NCBI GenBank assembly: GCA_958418815.1
Contig: CATZGB010000011.1
Span: 1 to 64,000, forward strand
Length of the DNA: 64,000 nt
Reading direction: 5' to 3'
Source: an uncultured Bacteroidales bacterium
GTDB taxonomy: Bacteria > Bacteroidota > Bacteroidia > Bacteroidales > Muribaculaceae
This document shows positions 51,764 to 59,428 of the stretch, piece after piece. Both the position numbers and the translations under genes were made by a program. Position 1 is the first letter of the stretch; each line of letters opens with the position of its first letter. The notes under the pieces are model-generated. The model was given only the letters and a program-made list of their open reading frames with translations, was not told where the DNA came from and searched no databases.

Positions 51764-51771
51764 TAAATTTG
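51764..51771 (+). promoter_or_regulatory. -7 box TAAATTTG for the methyltransferase gene
   Basis: A plus-strand TAAATTTG lies 37 bp before the start codon at 51809; no clear -33 TTTG. Confidence 0.5.
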
Positions 51772-51808
51772 TATCGCGTTAAACAATCCACGCCCCATCA
51801 GATTCAAT

Positions 51809-53053
51809 ATGGCCCAAGAAATCCTGACGATAAACGATATCGCCCAACAGCTTGACCTGTCTGTGAAATCAGTCAGAAAGCTTGTCGCATCCGGCCAACT
51901 GCCGGCGACCAAAAGCAACTCCAGGTATCTCATCGCGAAGAAAGATTTTGAGGAATACTGCCGAAAAGTTGAGCATCGGGGTGAGACCGCCTGCGACAAG
52001 CGCCAAACGGCGAAACTGTCTGAGCGGGTCAGCTGGTGTGACATATCGCCATATTGGGAGAATCCGCCTCAGTCTCATATGACATTCGTGGACCTATTCT
52101 GCGGGGCCGGAGGCCTTTCAAAGGGGCTTGAAATGGCAGGACTTGAGGGAATTTGCGGACTCGATTGGTTCAACGAAGCCTGTATGACATACAACCGCAA
52201 CTTCAACCATCCGTTTGTCAATGGCGACATCAAGGACCAGGCCACAAAACGTCTGTTTTACGACACTGTCAGCCGACAGCTCGGCGACAGGCGGTTGAGC
52301 GTGGTCGCCGGAGGATTTCCATGCCAGGGATTCAGCATGGCAGGCAACCGCATTGTCGACGACCCCCGCAATTCCCTCTACCTCGAACTCATCGAGATTG
52401 TCAGCCACTTGCAGCCGGAGTTTGTCATCTGCGAGAATGTAAAAGGGCTGCGCAGCATGCTGGGCGGCAAAGTCGAGCAGAAGATTCTCGCGGATTTCAG
52501 GGAAATCGGATACGAGATGAACGCCACGACCCTTTGCGCGGCAAACTATCATACCCCCCAGAAGAGGGAACGTGTGATTTTCATCGGCAACCGCATAGGC
52601 CGGGAAAACCGTCATCCCTCCCCCCTCCTCTCGCCACAGGATTATGTCACCACCGGCGCTGCCATAGCAGACCTGATGACCATAGCCGAAGACAAAAGCT
52701 TCAACCATGTCCCGACCAGACACAGGCCCGACATGGCCCGGCGTATGGCAGCCCTCCCCGAGGGGAAGAGCCTATACAAAGGCTACTCCGACGCTTGGAA
52801 AAAATGTCCCTGGGATGAAGCCTCATGCACAATCAAGGAGAACCACGGGGGAGTCAACATCCATCCCCGTCTTCCGCGTGTGCTTACCGCCCGGGAGATG
52901 GCCCGCCTGCAATCATTCCCGGATGATTTCATTTTTGAAGGGCCGAAAAACAAACAGCTTGTGCAGATAGGCAACGCAGTGCCGCCACTCCTCGGCAAGG
53001 CCATAGGGCTTGCTGTCCGCATATCAAGCGGCGACCTGCGCAGTGACGCGTGA
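51809..53053 (+). CDS. Orphan cytosine-5 DNA methyltransferase with N-terminal helix-turn-helix domain
   Basis: The 414-aa product joins an excisionase/MerR-like HTH (about 5-55, 'TINDIAQQLDLSVKSVRKL' type) to a C5 cytosine methyltransferase domain (about 92-405). Motif I is 'FVDLFCGAGGLS', motif IV 'GGFPCQGFS' with catalytic Cys 172, motif VI 'ENVKGL' (209-214) and motif X 'QIGNAVPP' (about 391-398). Such enzymes methylate a specific short sequence in duplex DNA. No restriction endonuclease, very-short-patch nuclease or specificity subunit is next to it, so it is an orphan. The HTH could add sequence targeting or autoregulation. Confidence 0.9.
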   Translation: MAQEILTINDIAQQLDLSVKSVRKLVASGQLPATKSNSRYLIAKKDFEEYCRKVEHRGETACDKRQTAKLSERVSWCDISPYWENPPQSHMTFVDLFCGAGGLSKGLEMAGLEGICGLDWFNEACMTYNRNFNHPFVNGDIKDQATKRLFYDTVSRQLGDRRLSVVAGGFPCQGFSMAGNRIVDDPRNSLYLELIEIVSHLQPEFVICENVKGLRSMLGGKVEQKILADFREIGYEMNATTLCAANYHTPQKRERVIFIGNRIGRENRHPSPLLSPQDYVTTGAAIADLMTIAEDKSFNHVPTRHRPDMARRMAALPEGKSLYKGYSDAWKKCPWDEASCTIKENHGGVNIHPRLPRVLTAREMARLQSFPDDFIFEGPKNKQLVQIGNAVPPLLGKAIGLAVRISSGDLRSDA

Positions 53054-53087
53054 CTCCCTGAGCCTAAACAATAACTGCAAGATACAC

Positions 53088-53149
53088 AAGCCCGGTCGCG
53101 ACGACAATACAGCCTGAATGTCAGGCATATTGTCGTCGCGACCGGGCTT
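53088..53149. terminator. Bidirectional terminator with a 22-bp stem plus inner stem
   Basis: Bases 53088-53109 and 53128-53149 are exact inverted repeats; within the loop 53112-53117 pairs with 53121-53126. The continuous hairpin spans 62 bp between the convergent methyltransferase and TPR genes. Confidence 0.85.
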
Positions 53150-53199
53150 ATTCATCAACCAGCATAGGGATTCGGCCACATGCTGGTTGTCAAATATGG

Positions 53200-54873
53200 T
53201 CACTCGAAAAGATGCGAGTAACGGGCCACAAGGGCATTGAAATGGGAGTCGTCGCGCAGTGGCGCGAGCGACACACGGCCCACGTCGGCGACGGTAATCT
53301 CGTAAAGATTACCATAGCCGAGCTGCAACGCGCGTTCGAGCGATTTCAGCGCCAGCTCGGTCATAGTCGACTTCTCTGACGTGGAGACAGACTGGTCGGC
53401 AGCCGCCTGGGCATACAGGCAGGCCAGTACAAAGCTGAGATAACCGTCGGAGTCGCGATATTCGCGCTTCAGGCTGTCGGCCCAGGCCAAAGCCCCCTCG
53501 CGGTCGCCGGAGAAGAGCAACGCGAAGCCACGATAGCTCTGTATGGCCGACAGGGCCGACGTGGCTGCCTGGCTGTCGGCAGACTCATCCGCGTCGTCAG
53601 GAGCGGTCATCGCCACGACGCGGTTGTAAAGCGTCTGGGCATTGGCCTGCTGCTTCATACCGTCGGCCAAAACCCACGCGCGGTAGATGTAATTTCGCAT
53701 CACATCTGGCTGGTCGATAATCATCGAGGCATAAATGTCATTGGCCTTGTCGAAATCACCGGCGGCGTAATCGACAAGGGCCTTGATTTCATACACATTA
53801 TTTGAGGAGTAGCCCTTGATGGCGGCATCCTTCAACGCCCTGAGGGCCTCGTCGTTCTTTCCCTGAGCATACAATATGCGGGCCTTCGTGGCATAGAACT
53901 CCCCGTTTTTGCCGCCATCCATTGATATGGCGTGGTCGACATTGTCAAGGGCCTGGGGATAACGACAGAGGGCCAGCTGACACTGGGCCATTGAGTTGTA
54001 AAGCCCCGCATACTCATACATGTTCTGGTCGATGAGCTTGCGGTAGTCGGCCAGCGCGGCGGCGTAATGGTCGTGGGCCTGGGCGATGAATCCGCGTATG
54101 TAATAGAGCATCCCCTGCTGGGGGGCATATGAGATGGATGTGCTCAGACCGGTTATCACCGCCGGGTAATCAACATTCGCTATGTCGATAAGCTCCTGGA
54201 AGGCGCGTGTGTTGTTGTCGATGGATATCGCCATCAGAAGGTCCTCCACAGCCCCGGTGTTGTTGCCCTGCATACGGCGCACTGACGCCCGGCGGATGTA
54301 GATGTCACTGTCGGCCGACATCATCTCCACCGCCCCATCCATATACTCCGAGGCCAGACCAAGGTTGTTTTCCTTCACGGCCACACGGGCCAGGCCAGTC
54401 AAAGCCTCTACACTGCGGGGATTGGACGCGCGCAGACGGGTGTAGTCGGCCTTGGCGGCAGCATAGTCGCCAAGCTCATACTCCTCGTTGGCCTTCTGGT
54501 AAAGGGCCATGAAGGAAGCAGGGTCGAGTTTCAGCGCCTCCGAGAAGTCGGCGAGCGCCTCACGATGCTTGTTGAGCATCTGGTATATGTCGGCCCTCAG
54601 CATATATGCCTGGAAGCGCAGGTCGCGGTTGGCCGAAGGAGCGTATTCAAGTGTCTTGTCCACATCGGCCAACGCCCTGAGATATTGGTTGAACTTGTAA
54701 TACTCGTTGGCCCGACGGAAATATATGTCGGCATCCTTGGGATTCGCCTCAAGCTCTTTGGCGTAGACATCAAGCATCGCCTGGGTCATGGGGTTGTCGA
54801 TCGACTTCTGGCTCTGGGCCGAGACCGAGGCTATGGAAGCGGCCACCAGGGCGGCCGTCAAAAATTTCTTCAT
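53200..54873 (-). CDS. Periplasmic TPR protein
   Basis: The 557-aa product has a signal peptide (cleavage probably after 'SVSAQ') and many TPR repeats through residue 470 or so, e.g. 'RRANEYYKFNQYLRALADVDKTLEYAP' type units. The C-terminal 60 residues are less regular. Like the first TPR protein of the window it is likely a periplasmic scaffold of unknown partner. It follows kdsA by 63 bp on the same strand and may be the last gene of the nupG-rsmE-kdsA operon. Confidence 0.85.
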   Translation of the reverse strand: MKKFLTAALVAASIASVSAQSQKSIDNPMTQAMLDVYAKELEANPKDADIYFRRANEYYKFNQYLRALADVDKTLEYAPSANRDLRFQAYMLRADIYQMLNKHREALADFSEALKLDPASFMALYQKANEEYELGDYAAAKADYTRLRASNPRSVEALTGLARVAVKENNLGLASEYMDGAVEMMSADSDIYIRRASVRRMQGNNTGAVEDLLMAISIDNNTRAFQELIDIANVDYPAVITGLSTSISYAPQQGMLYYIRGFIAQAHDHYAAALADYRKLIDQNMYEYAGLYNSMAQCQLALCRYPQALDNVDHAISMDGGKNGEFYATKARILYAQGKNDEALRALKDAAIKGYSSNNVYEIKALVDYAAGDFDKANDIYASMIIDQPDVMRNYIYRAWVLADGMKQQANAQTLYNRVVAMTAPDDADESADSQAATSALSAIQSYRGFALLFSGDREGALAWADSLKREYRDSDGYLSFVLACLYAQAAADQSVSTSEKSTMTELALKSLERALQLGYGNLYEITVADVGRVSLAPLRDDSHFNALVARYSHLFE

Positions 54874-54936
54874 TTAAGTCAGTTATTCGTTTTTTCCATT
54901 AACAATTTTTGGCGGCAAACCGTTCGCTGCGTGGAG

Positions 54937-55776
54937 TCATCTGCCAATCGCGTTGACAGCCATCCTCATCACGGTCAGCTTCTCGAGCAGATCGGGAAGC
55001 AGGTCTAAGCGCAGCATATTGGCACCGTCACTTTTGGCCTGGGCCGGATTCTGGTGCGTCTCGATGAAAATGCCGTCACATCCGACCGCGATTCCGGCAC
55101 GTGCCACGGTCTCGATCATGTCAGGACGTCCGCCGGTCACCCCCGCCGTCTGGTTGGGCTGCTGCAGGGAGTGGGTGACATCAAGTATCACCGGGCAGCC
55201 GTTGCGGCGCATCTCGGGGATGCCACGGTAATCGACAATCAGGTCCTGATAGCCGAAGGTGGTGCCGCGCTCGGTCACGGCCACATTGGGATTCCCCGCG
55301 TCGCGCACCTTCCTCACGGCATGCTCCATCGCGCCGGGCGACAGAAACTGCCCTTTCTTTATGTTGACCATCTTCCCGGTCTCGGCGGCGGCCACAAGCA
55401 GAGTGGTCTGGCGGCAGAGGAAAGCCGGAATCTGGAGCATGTCGACATATTCGGCCGCCATTGCCGCCTCCGGCTCGGTATGGATGTCGGTAACGGTCGG
55501 GATGCCGAAAGTCTCACCCACCTTGCGCAGGATTTTCAGCGCCTCGATGTCGCCGATTCCGGTGAACGAGTCGATACGCGAACGGTTGGCTTTCCGGTAA
55601 CTGCCTTTGAATACATAAGGGATGTCAAGCCGTGAGGTCAGCTCCACGGCTTTCTCGGCAATCTCCAAGGCCATCTTCTCCCCCTCTATCACGCAGGGGC
55701 CGGCGAGCAGGAAGAAATTGCCGGTGGCCGAAGAGGCCAGATATTGAGGGAGAGGGGTATTCTTGTCGTATGTCAT
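54937..55776 (-). CDS. kdsA: 3-deoxy-8-phosphooctulonate (Kdo-8-P) synthase
   Basis: KdsA condenses phosphoenolpyruvate and arabinose 5-phosphate to Kdo-8-P for LPS. The 279-aa product has the family blocks 'FLLAGPCVIEGEKMAL', 'PYVFKGSYRKANRSRIDSF', 'DIHTEPEAA', 'KKGQFLSPGAMEHAVRK', 'FGYQDLIVDYRG' and 'DVTHSLQQPNQ'. It is 24 bp downstream of rsmE. Its presence indicates an outer membrane with Kdo. Confidence 0.97.
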   Translation of the reverse strand: MTYDKNTPLPQYLASSATGNFFLLAGPCVIEGEKMALEIAEKAVELTSRLDIPYVFKGSYRKANRSRIDSFTGIGDIEALKILRKVGETFGIPTVTDIHTEPEAAMAAEYVDMLQIPAFLCRQTTLLVAAAETGKMVNIKKGQFLSPGAMEHAVRKVRDAGNPNVAVTERGTTFGYQDLIVDYRGIPEMRRNGCPVILDVTHSLQQPNQTAGVTGGRPDMIETVARAGIAVGCDGIFIETHQNPAQAKSDGANMLRLDLLPDLLEKLTVMRMAVNAIGR

Positions 55777-55800
55777 AATGCAATGATGTTTCTTGTGTTG

Positions 55801-56523
55801 TCAGTCGGCCGTGGCTTTCAGCTGGGCCGCGATATGGAACGTCTGCAAGGCAGTCAGGGCGGCAGTCTCGGTGCGCAGCCTTGCGTCGCCGAGCGAGACA
55901 GGCCTGAACCCCGCGTCAAGGGCCATCTTTATCTCCTCCTGGGAGAAATCACCCTCCGGGCCGATAAGGATGACCGAATCCTCACCCGGCCTGTATTCCT
56001 CAGCCAGCAGATGGCGTTGACCGTCATCGACACAATGCGCTATGAATTTGCCTGGCACGTCTTTGTGTTTCTCGATGAAACGGGCGAAAGGGGTCATCTC
56101 CTCCACCACCGGCAGGGCGGCCTTGAGGCTCTGCTTCATTGCCGAGACGGCAGTTTTCTCAAGTCGCTCGCGCTTTATCTCCTTACGCTCGGAGAACCGG
56201 CAATGGAGCGGGATGAAACCATCCAACCCCACCTCCGTGGCTTTCTCGACGAGCCATTCCATACGGTCCATGTTTTTGGTCGGGGCCACAGCAAGCAGCA
56301 ACCGCCCTTTCCAGTAAGGTGGCAGGCTGTGGCGCTCGACAATCTCCACCATGGCACGTTTGGGATGAGCGTCAATGAGGCGGACAGTGAACAATCCACC
56401 CTTGCCGTCGACCACCTCAAGGAGGTCGCCGGGCTGATGGCGCAACACCCTCACGCAATGGCCCGACTCCACCTCGGGCATCAACGGGTTGTCTTCTATT
56501 TCCGGGCAATAAAAGCGTATCAT
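55801..56523 (-). CDS. rsmE: 16S rRNA (uracil1498-N3)-methyltransferase
   Basis: RsmE methylates U1498 of 16S rRNA. The 240-aa product has an N-terminal PUA-like domain and a SPOUT methyltransferase domain with 'VAPTKNMDRMEWLVEKATEVG', 'LIGPEGDFSQEEI' and the knot 'LGDARLRTETAALTALQ'. The ATG at 56523 lies 13 bp after the upstream symporter stop; a longer in-frame start inside that gene is rejected. Confidence 0.95.
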   Translation of the reverse strand: MIRFYCPEIEDNPLMPEVESGHCVRVLRHQPGDLLEVVDGKGGLFTVRLIDAHPKRAMVEIVERHSLPPYWKGRLLLAVAPTKNMDRMEWLVEKATEVGLDGFIPLHCRFSERKEIKRERLEKTAVSAMKQSLKAALPVVEEMTPFARFIEKHKDVPGKFIAHCVDDGQRHLLAEEYRPGEDSVILIGPEGDFSQEEIKMALDAGFRPVSLGDARLRTETAALTALQTFHIAAQLKATAD

Positions 56524-56536
56524 CAGATGAGCCAGA

Positions 56537-57919
56537 TCATTGTTTGTCGTCGACGAATCCGTCGGGCAGCGAATCCTCGTCAACAGCCTTGGCAAGGGTT
56601 ACTTCATCCTTGGACTTCTTCTCGGGATTCTTGAACACGAGGAAGAACAACACCGCAACCACGAGGGCATATCCGGCGAATATCAGCCAGGTGGTGTCCC
56701 AGTCGCCGACCAGAACGCCGTCAGACCAGTGGCAATAGTGGTTTACCACAGCTCCGGCCGACAGGGTGCCGATGGTGGCGCCAAGGCCGTTGGTCATCAG
56801 CATGAACAAACCCTGGGCGGAAGCCTTGTTGGACGGGTCACACTCATTGTCGACATACAAGCCTCCCGACACATTGAAGAAGTCGAATGCCACGCCATAA
56901 ACGACGCATGACAGGAAAAACAGTATCACGCCGGGGAATGTCGGACTGCCGACCCCGAAGAATCCGAAGCGCAGCACCCAGGCTGTCATCGCCATCAGCA
57001 TCACGGTCTTGATGCCGAAGCGTTTCAGGAAAAACGGTATGAGAAGAATACACAGGGCCTCGCTGACCTGCGACACCGAGACAAGCATCGTAGCGTTGTT
57101 GGCGGCGAAACTGTTGGCGATTTCCGCCACTGTGCTGCTCTTGAAGCTTGTCAGGAACGGGCCGGCAAAACCGTTGGTCACCTGCAACGACATACCAAGA
57201 AGCATGGAGAATATGAAAAACAGGGCCATTTTGCGCTGCTTGAACAGCTTGAACGCGCTAAGGCCGAGCTGCTCGGTGAGCGACTGCTTGGGCTTGCTGA
57301 CCAGCTTGCACTGGGGCAGGGTGAAGCAATAAGCGAAAAGCACAAGGCTCAGCACACCCGACACAAGGAACTGCATGTAGGTGTACTGGAATTTCGCGTC
57401 GCTCTGGGCGAATGTGAATCCGAAAGAGCCATCCTCCCATGTGGCGCAGTTGACAAACCACATCGTGACAATGAACCCTACGGTGCCAAGCACCCTGATG
57501 GGCGGGAAATCCTTGACCGTGTCAAGGCCATGGTCTTTCAATATAGTGAAAGCGGCGGTGTTGGACAACGCGAGAGTAGGCATGTAGAATGCCACACTGA
57601 CCGTGTAGACCGCCATGAACAATGTCTTGTCGGGCATCTCGCTCTGTATACCGAGCCAGCAAAGCATAATCATGGCAAGACCAGCCACGAGATGACACAG
57701 GCCGAGCAGCCTCTGGGGCTGTATGAACTTGTCGGCGACGATACCCATCAGCGTGGGCATGAATATCGAGACGATACCCTGTATGGCATAGAACCAGGAG
57801 ATTTCCTCTCCCATGCCGGCCCTGCCGAGATAATTTCCCATACAGGTCAGGTAAGCGCCCCATACGGCAAACTCCAGGAAGTTGAGCGCCGAGAGCCGTA
57901 TCTTAATGTTTCCCATCAT
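56537..57919 (-). CDS. NupG-family nucleoside:H+ symporter (MFS)
   Basis: The 460-aa membrane protein has about 12 helices and the nucleoside-permease pattern ('LEFAVWGAYLTCMGNYLG' at the N terminus, 'GLFMLMTNGLGATIGTLSAG' in the second half), ending in a charged cytoplasmic tail. NupG-type carriers import purine and pyrimidine nucleosides with a proton. It heads the operon with rsmE and kdsA. The start could be either of two adjacent ATG codons. Confidence 0.88.
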   Translation of the reverse strand: MMGNIKIRLSALNFLEFAVWGAYLTCMGNYLGRAGMGEEISWFYAIQGIVSIFMPTLMGIVADKFIQPQRLLGLCHLVAGLAMIMLCWLGIQSEMPDKTLFMAVYTVSVAFYMPTLALSNTAAFTILKDHGLDTVKDFPPIRVLGTVGFIVTMWFVNCATWEDGSFGFTFAQSDAKFQYTYMQFLVSGVLSLVLFAYCFTLPQCKLVSKPKQSLTEQLGLSAFKLFKQRKMALFFIFSMLLGMSLQVTNGFAGPFLTSFKSSTVAEIANSFAANNATMLVSVSQVSEALCILLIPFFLKRFGIKTVMLMAMTAWVLRFGFFGVGSPTFPGVILFFLSCVVYGVAFDFFNVSGGLYVDNECDPSNKASAQGLFMLMTNGLGATIGTLSAGAVVNHYCHWSDGVLVGDWDTTWLIFAGYALVVAVLFFLVFKNPEKKSKDEVTLAKAVDEDSLPDGFVDDKQ

Positions 57920-58000
57920 ATTTGTCTAAGGATTTTTGCGGTTTGGATTCACATGTTAGTTATTGTCAGAAGAAAGGCTTCAGGGGCCTGTTATGTCTGG

Positions 58001-58008
58001 CAAAAGTA
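58001..58008 (-). promoter_or_regulatory. -7 box TACTTTTG for the symporter operon
   Basis: Minus-strand TACTTTTG with a TTTG (58034-58031) 22 bp upstream; the leader is about 78 nt. It faces away from the permease promoter at 58063. Confidence 0.5.
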
Positions 58009-58062
58009 GTAATTTTTTTTGGTGTACATGCAAAACCTCAGTTAAAATTGTTAATAAATTGC

Positions 58063-58070
58063 TAACTTTG
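58063..58070 (+). promoter_or_regulatory. -7 box TAACTTTG for the AI-2E family gene
   Basis: A plus-strand TAACTTTG followed by CG gives a leader of about 30 nt. No TTTG at the exact -33 position. Confidence 0.6.
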
Positions 58071-58103
58071 CGCAATCCTCAATCATAACATCACTTACAA
58101 GAA

Positions 58104-59255
58104 ATGACATCACAGTCACGCCCATACACATTCGACCGCGTGGTCAGGCTGCTCATCGGCTGCGCCATATTCGCTTTCATCATCTGGCTGCTCGACCTGC
58201 TCAAGGATGTGCTGCTTCCCTTCTGCGTGGCGTGCCTGATAGCCTACCTATTCGAGCCTTTCGTGCAGTACAACCGCTCCCTGCTGCGGCTAAAAGGGAG
58301 AATCACGGCCATCTTCGTGACCCTCTTCGAGGCATTGGTGTTTTTCGGCATACTGTTATATATGTGTGTGCCGTCAATCATCACCGAGATGCACCAGATG
58401 GCCGACCTGCTGCGCAACTACGCCAACTCCGATGTGAGCATACAGTATCTCCCCCCGGAAATCCATGACATACTCAAGAGCAACATCGACTTCGAGGAGC
58501 TTGCCCACACCCTGATGCAGCAAGACATGCGCAGCATCATCGACAAAGGGATGACGGTGATACACGGCGGCGTGCATGTGGTCCTCGGTGTCGTGGCGTG
58601 GCTAATCGTCTTCCTTTATGTCATATTCATAATGCTCGACTATGACAGGCTGATGCGCGGCTTCAAGCTGCTGGTGCCTCCGCGCTTCCGTCCGGTGGCA
58701 TACAAGGTGGGCAACGACATCAAGGAGTCGATGAACCATTACTTCCGCGGACAGGCGCTTATCGCCTGCGTCGTGGCCGTGATCTACTGCGTCGGCTTCT
58801 CGCTGTGCGGGCTGCCCCTGGCGATAGTGCTTGGACTCGGCACCGCCGTGTTGTTCATGATACCCTACTGCCAGTACCTCTCAATCATCCCTGTCACCCT
58901 GCTGTGCCTGGTCGACTCCGCCAACAGCGGCAGCCATTTCTGGACCCAGTGGTGGGAGTGCATGGGTGTGTTCCTGCTGGTGCAGATTGTGGCCGACCTG
59001 ATACTCACCCCCCGCATCATGGGGAAAGCCATGGGACTCAACCCGGCCATCATACTGCTCAGCCTCTCGATATGGGGCTCGCTCTTCGGACTCATCGGCA
59101 TGATCATCGCGTTGCCGCTCACGACACTGCTTCTCTCCTACTATGAGCAATATGTGATTATGCGCAACGATGACGAGCCGCCATCTCAACGCCTCAAGGA
59201 GGTGGAGGAGATAAAAGACATGTCTGAGATGCCATTCAAGGACGGGAACGACTGA
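58104..59255 (+). CDS. AI-2E/PerM family permease
   Basis: The 383-aa protein has about eight membrane helices in the AI-2E transporter (UPF0118) pattern, including 'LLPFCVACLIAYLFEPFVQY' near the N terminus and the conserved 'LPLAIVLGLGTAVLFMIPY' and 'LILTPRIMGKAMGLNPAIILLSLSIWGSLFGL' regions (cited as hallmarks). Some members export autoinducer-2 or Na+/H+, but substrate is mostly unknown. It is monocistronic. Confidence 0.88.
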   Translation: MTSQSRPYTFDRVVRLLIGCAIFAFIIWLLDLLKDVLLPFCVACLIAYLFEPFVQYNRSLLRLKGRITAIFVTLFEALVFFGILLYMCVPSIITEMHQMADLLRNYANSDVSIQYLPPEIHDILKSNIDFEELAHTLMQQDMRSIIDKGMTVIHGGVHVVLGVVAWLIVFLYVIFIMLDYDRLMRGFKLLVPPRFRPVAYKVGNDIKESMNHYFRGQALIACVVAVIYCVGFSLCGLPLAIVLGLGTAVLFMIPYCQYLSIIPVTLLCLVDSANSGSHFWTQWWECMGVFLLVQIVADLILTPRIMGKAMGLNPAIILLSLSIWGSLFGLIGMIIALPLTTLLLSYYEQYVIMRNDDEPPSQRLKEVEEIKDMSEMPFKDGND

Positions 59256-59294
59256 TTTTTGACCACTTTCACGGGTTTTGCCATCATTTATGTT

Positions 59295-59309
59295 GTACAG
59301 CTATTGTAC
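59295..59309. promoter_or_regulatory. Operator-like dyad overlapping the -33 region of the TonB receptor promoter
   Basis: GTACA-N5-TGTAC is a perfect inverted repeat that covers the ATTG (59303-59306) serving as the -33 element 20 bp before the -7 box TAATTTTG. A repressor binding here could control the receptor. Confidence 0.35.
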
Positions 59310-59334
59310 GGACAGGAATCATTGCGTAATTTTG
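59303..59334 (+). promoter_or_regulatory. Promoter of the TonB receptor operon (ATTG-N20-TAATTTTG)
   Basis: ATTG (59303-59306) and TAATTTTG (59327-59334) are separated by 20 bp, one mismatch from consensus. The leader to the ATG at 59429 is about 90 nt. Confidence 0.6.
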
Positions 59335-59428
59335 CAACAGTTTTTAACGCTAATATCCAATCCTTAACAGCCCGAGGGGCTATCGCCAATTCTATCCAAC
59401 CATCATAATCCATTCATTTCACAACGCA

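Noticed and set aside
51809..53053. Restriction-modification system
   Set aside because: Only the methyltransferase is present. Neighbours are a DUF1349 protein and a TPR protein, and no nuclease motif was seen.
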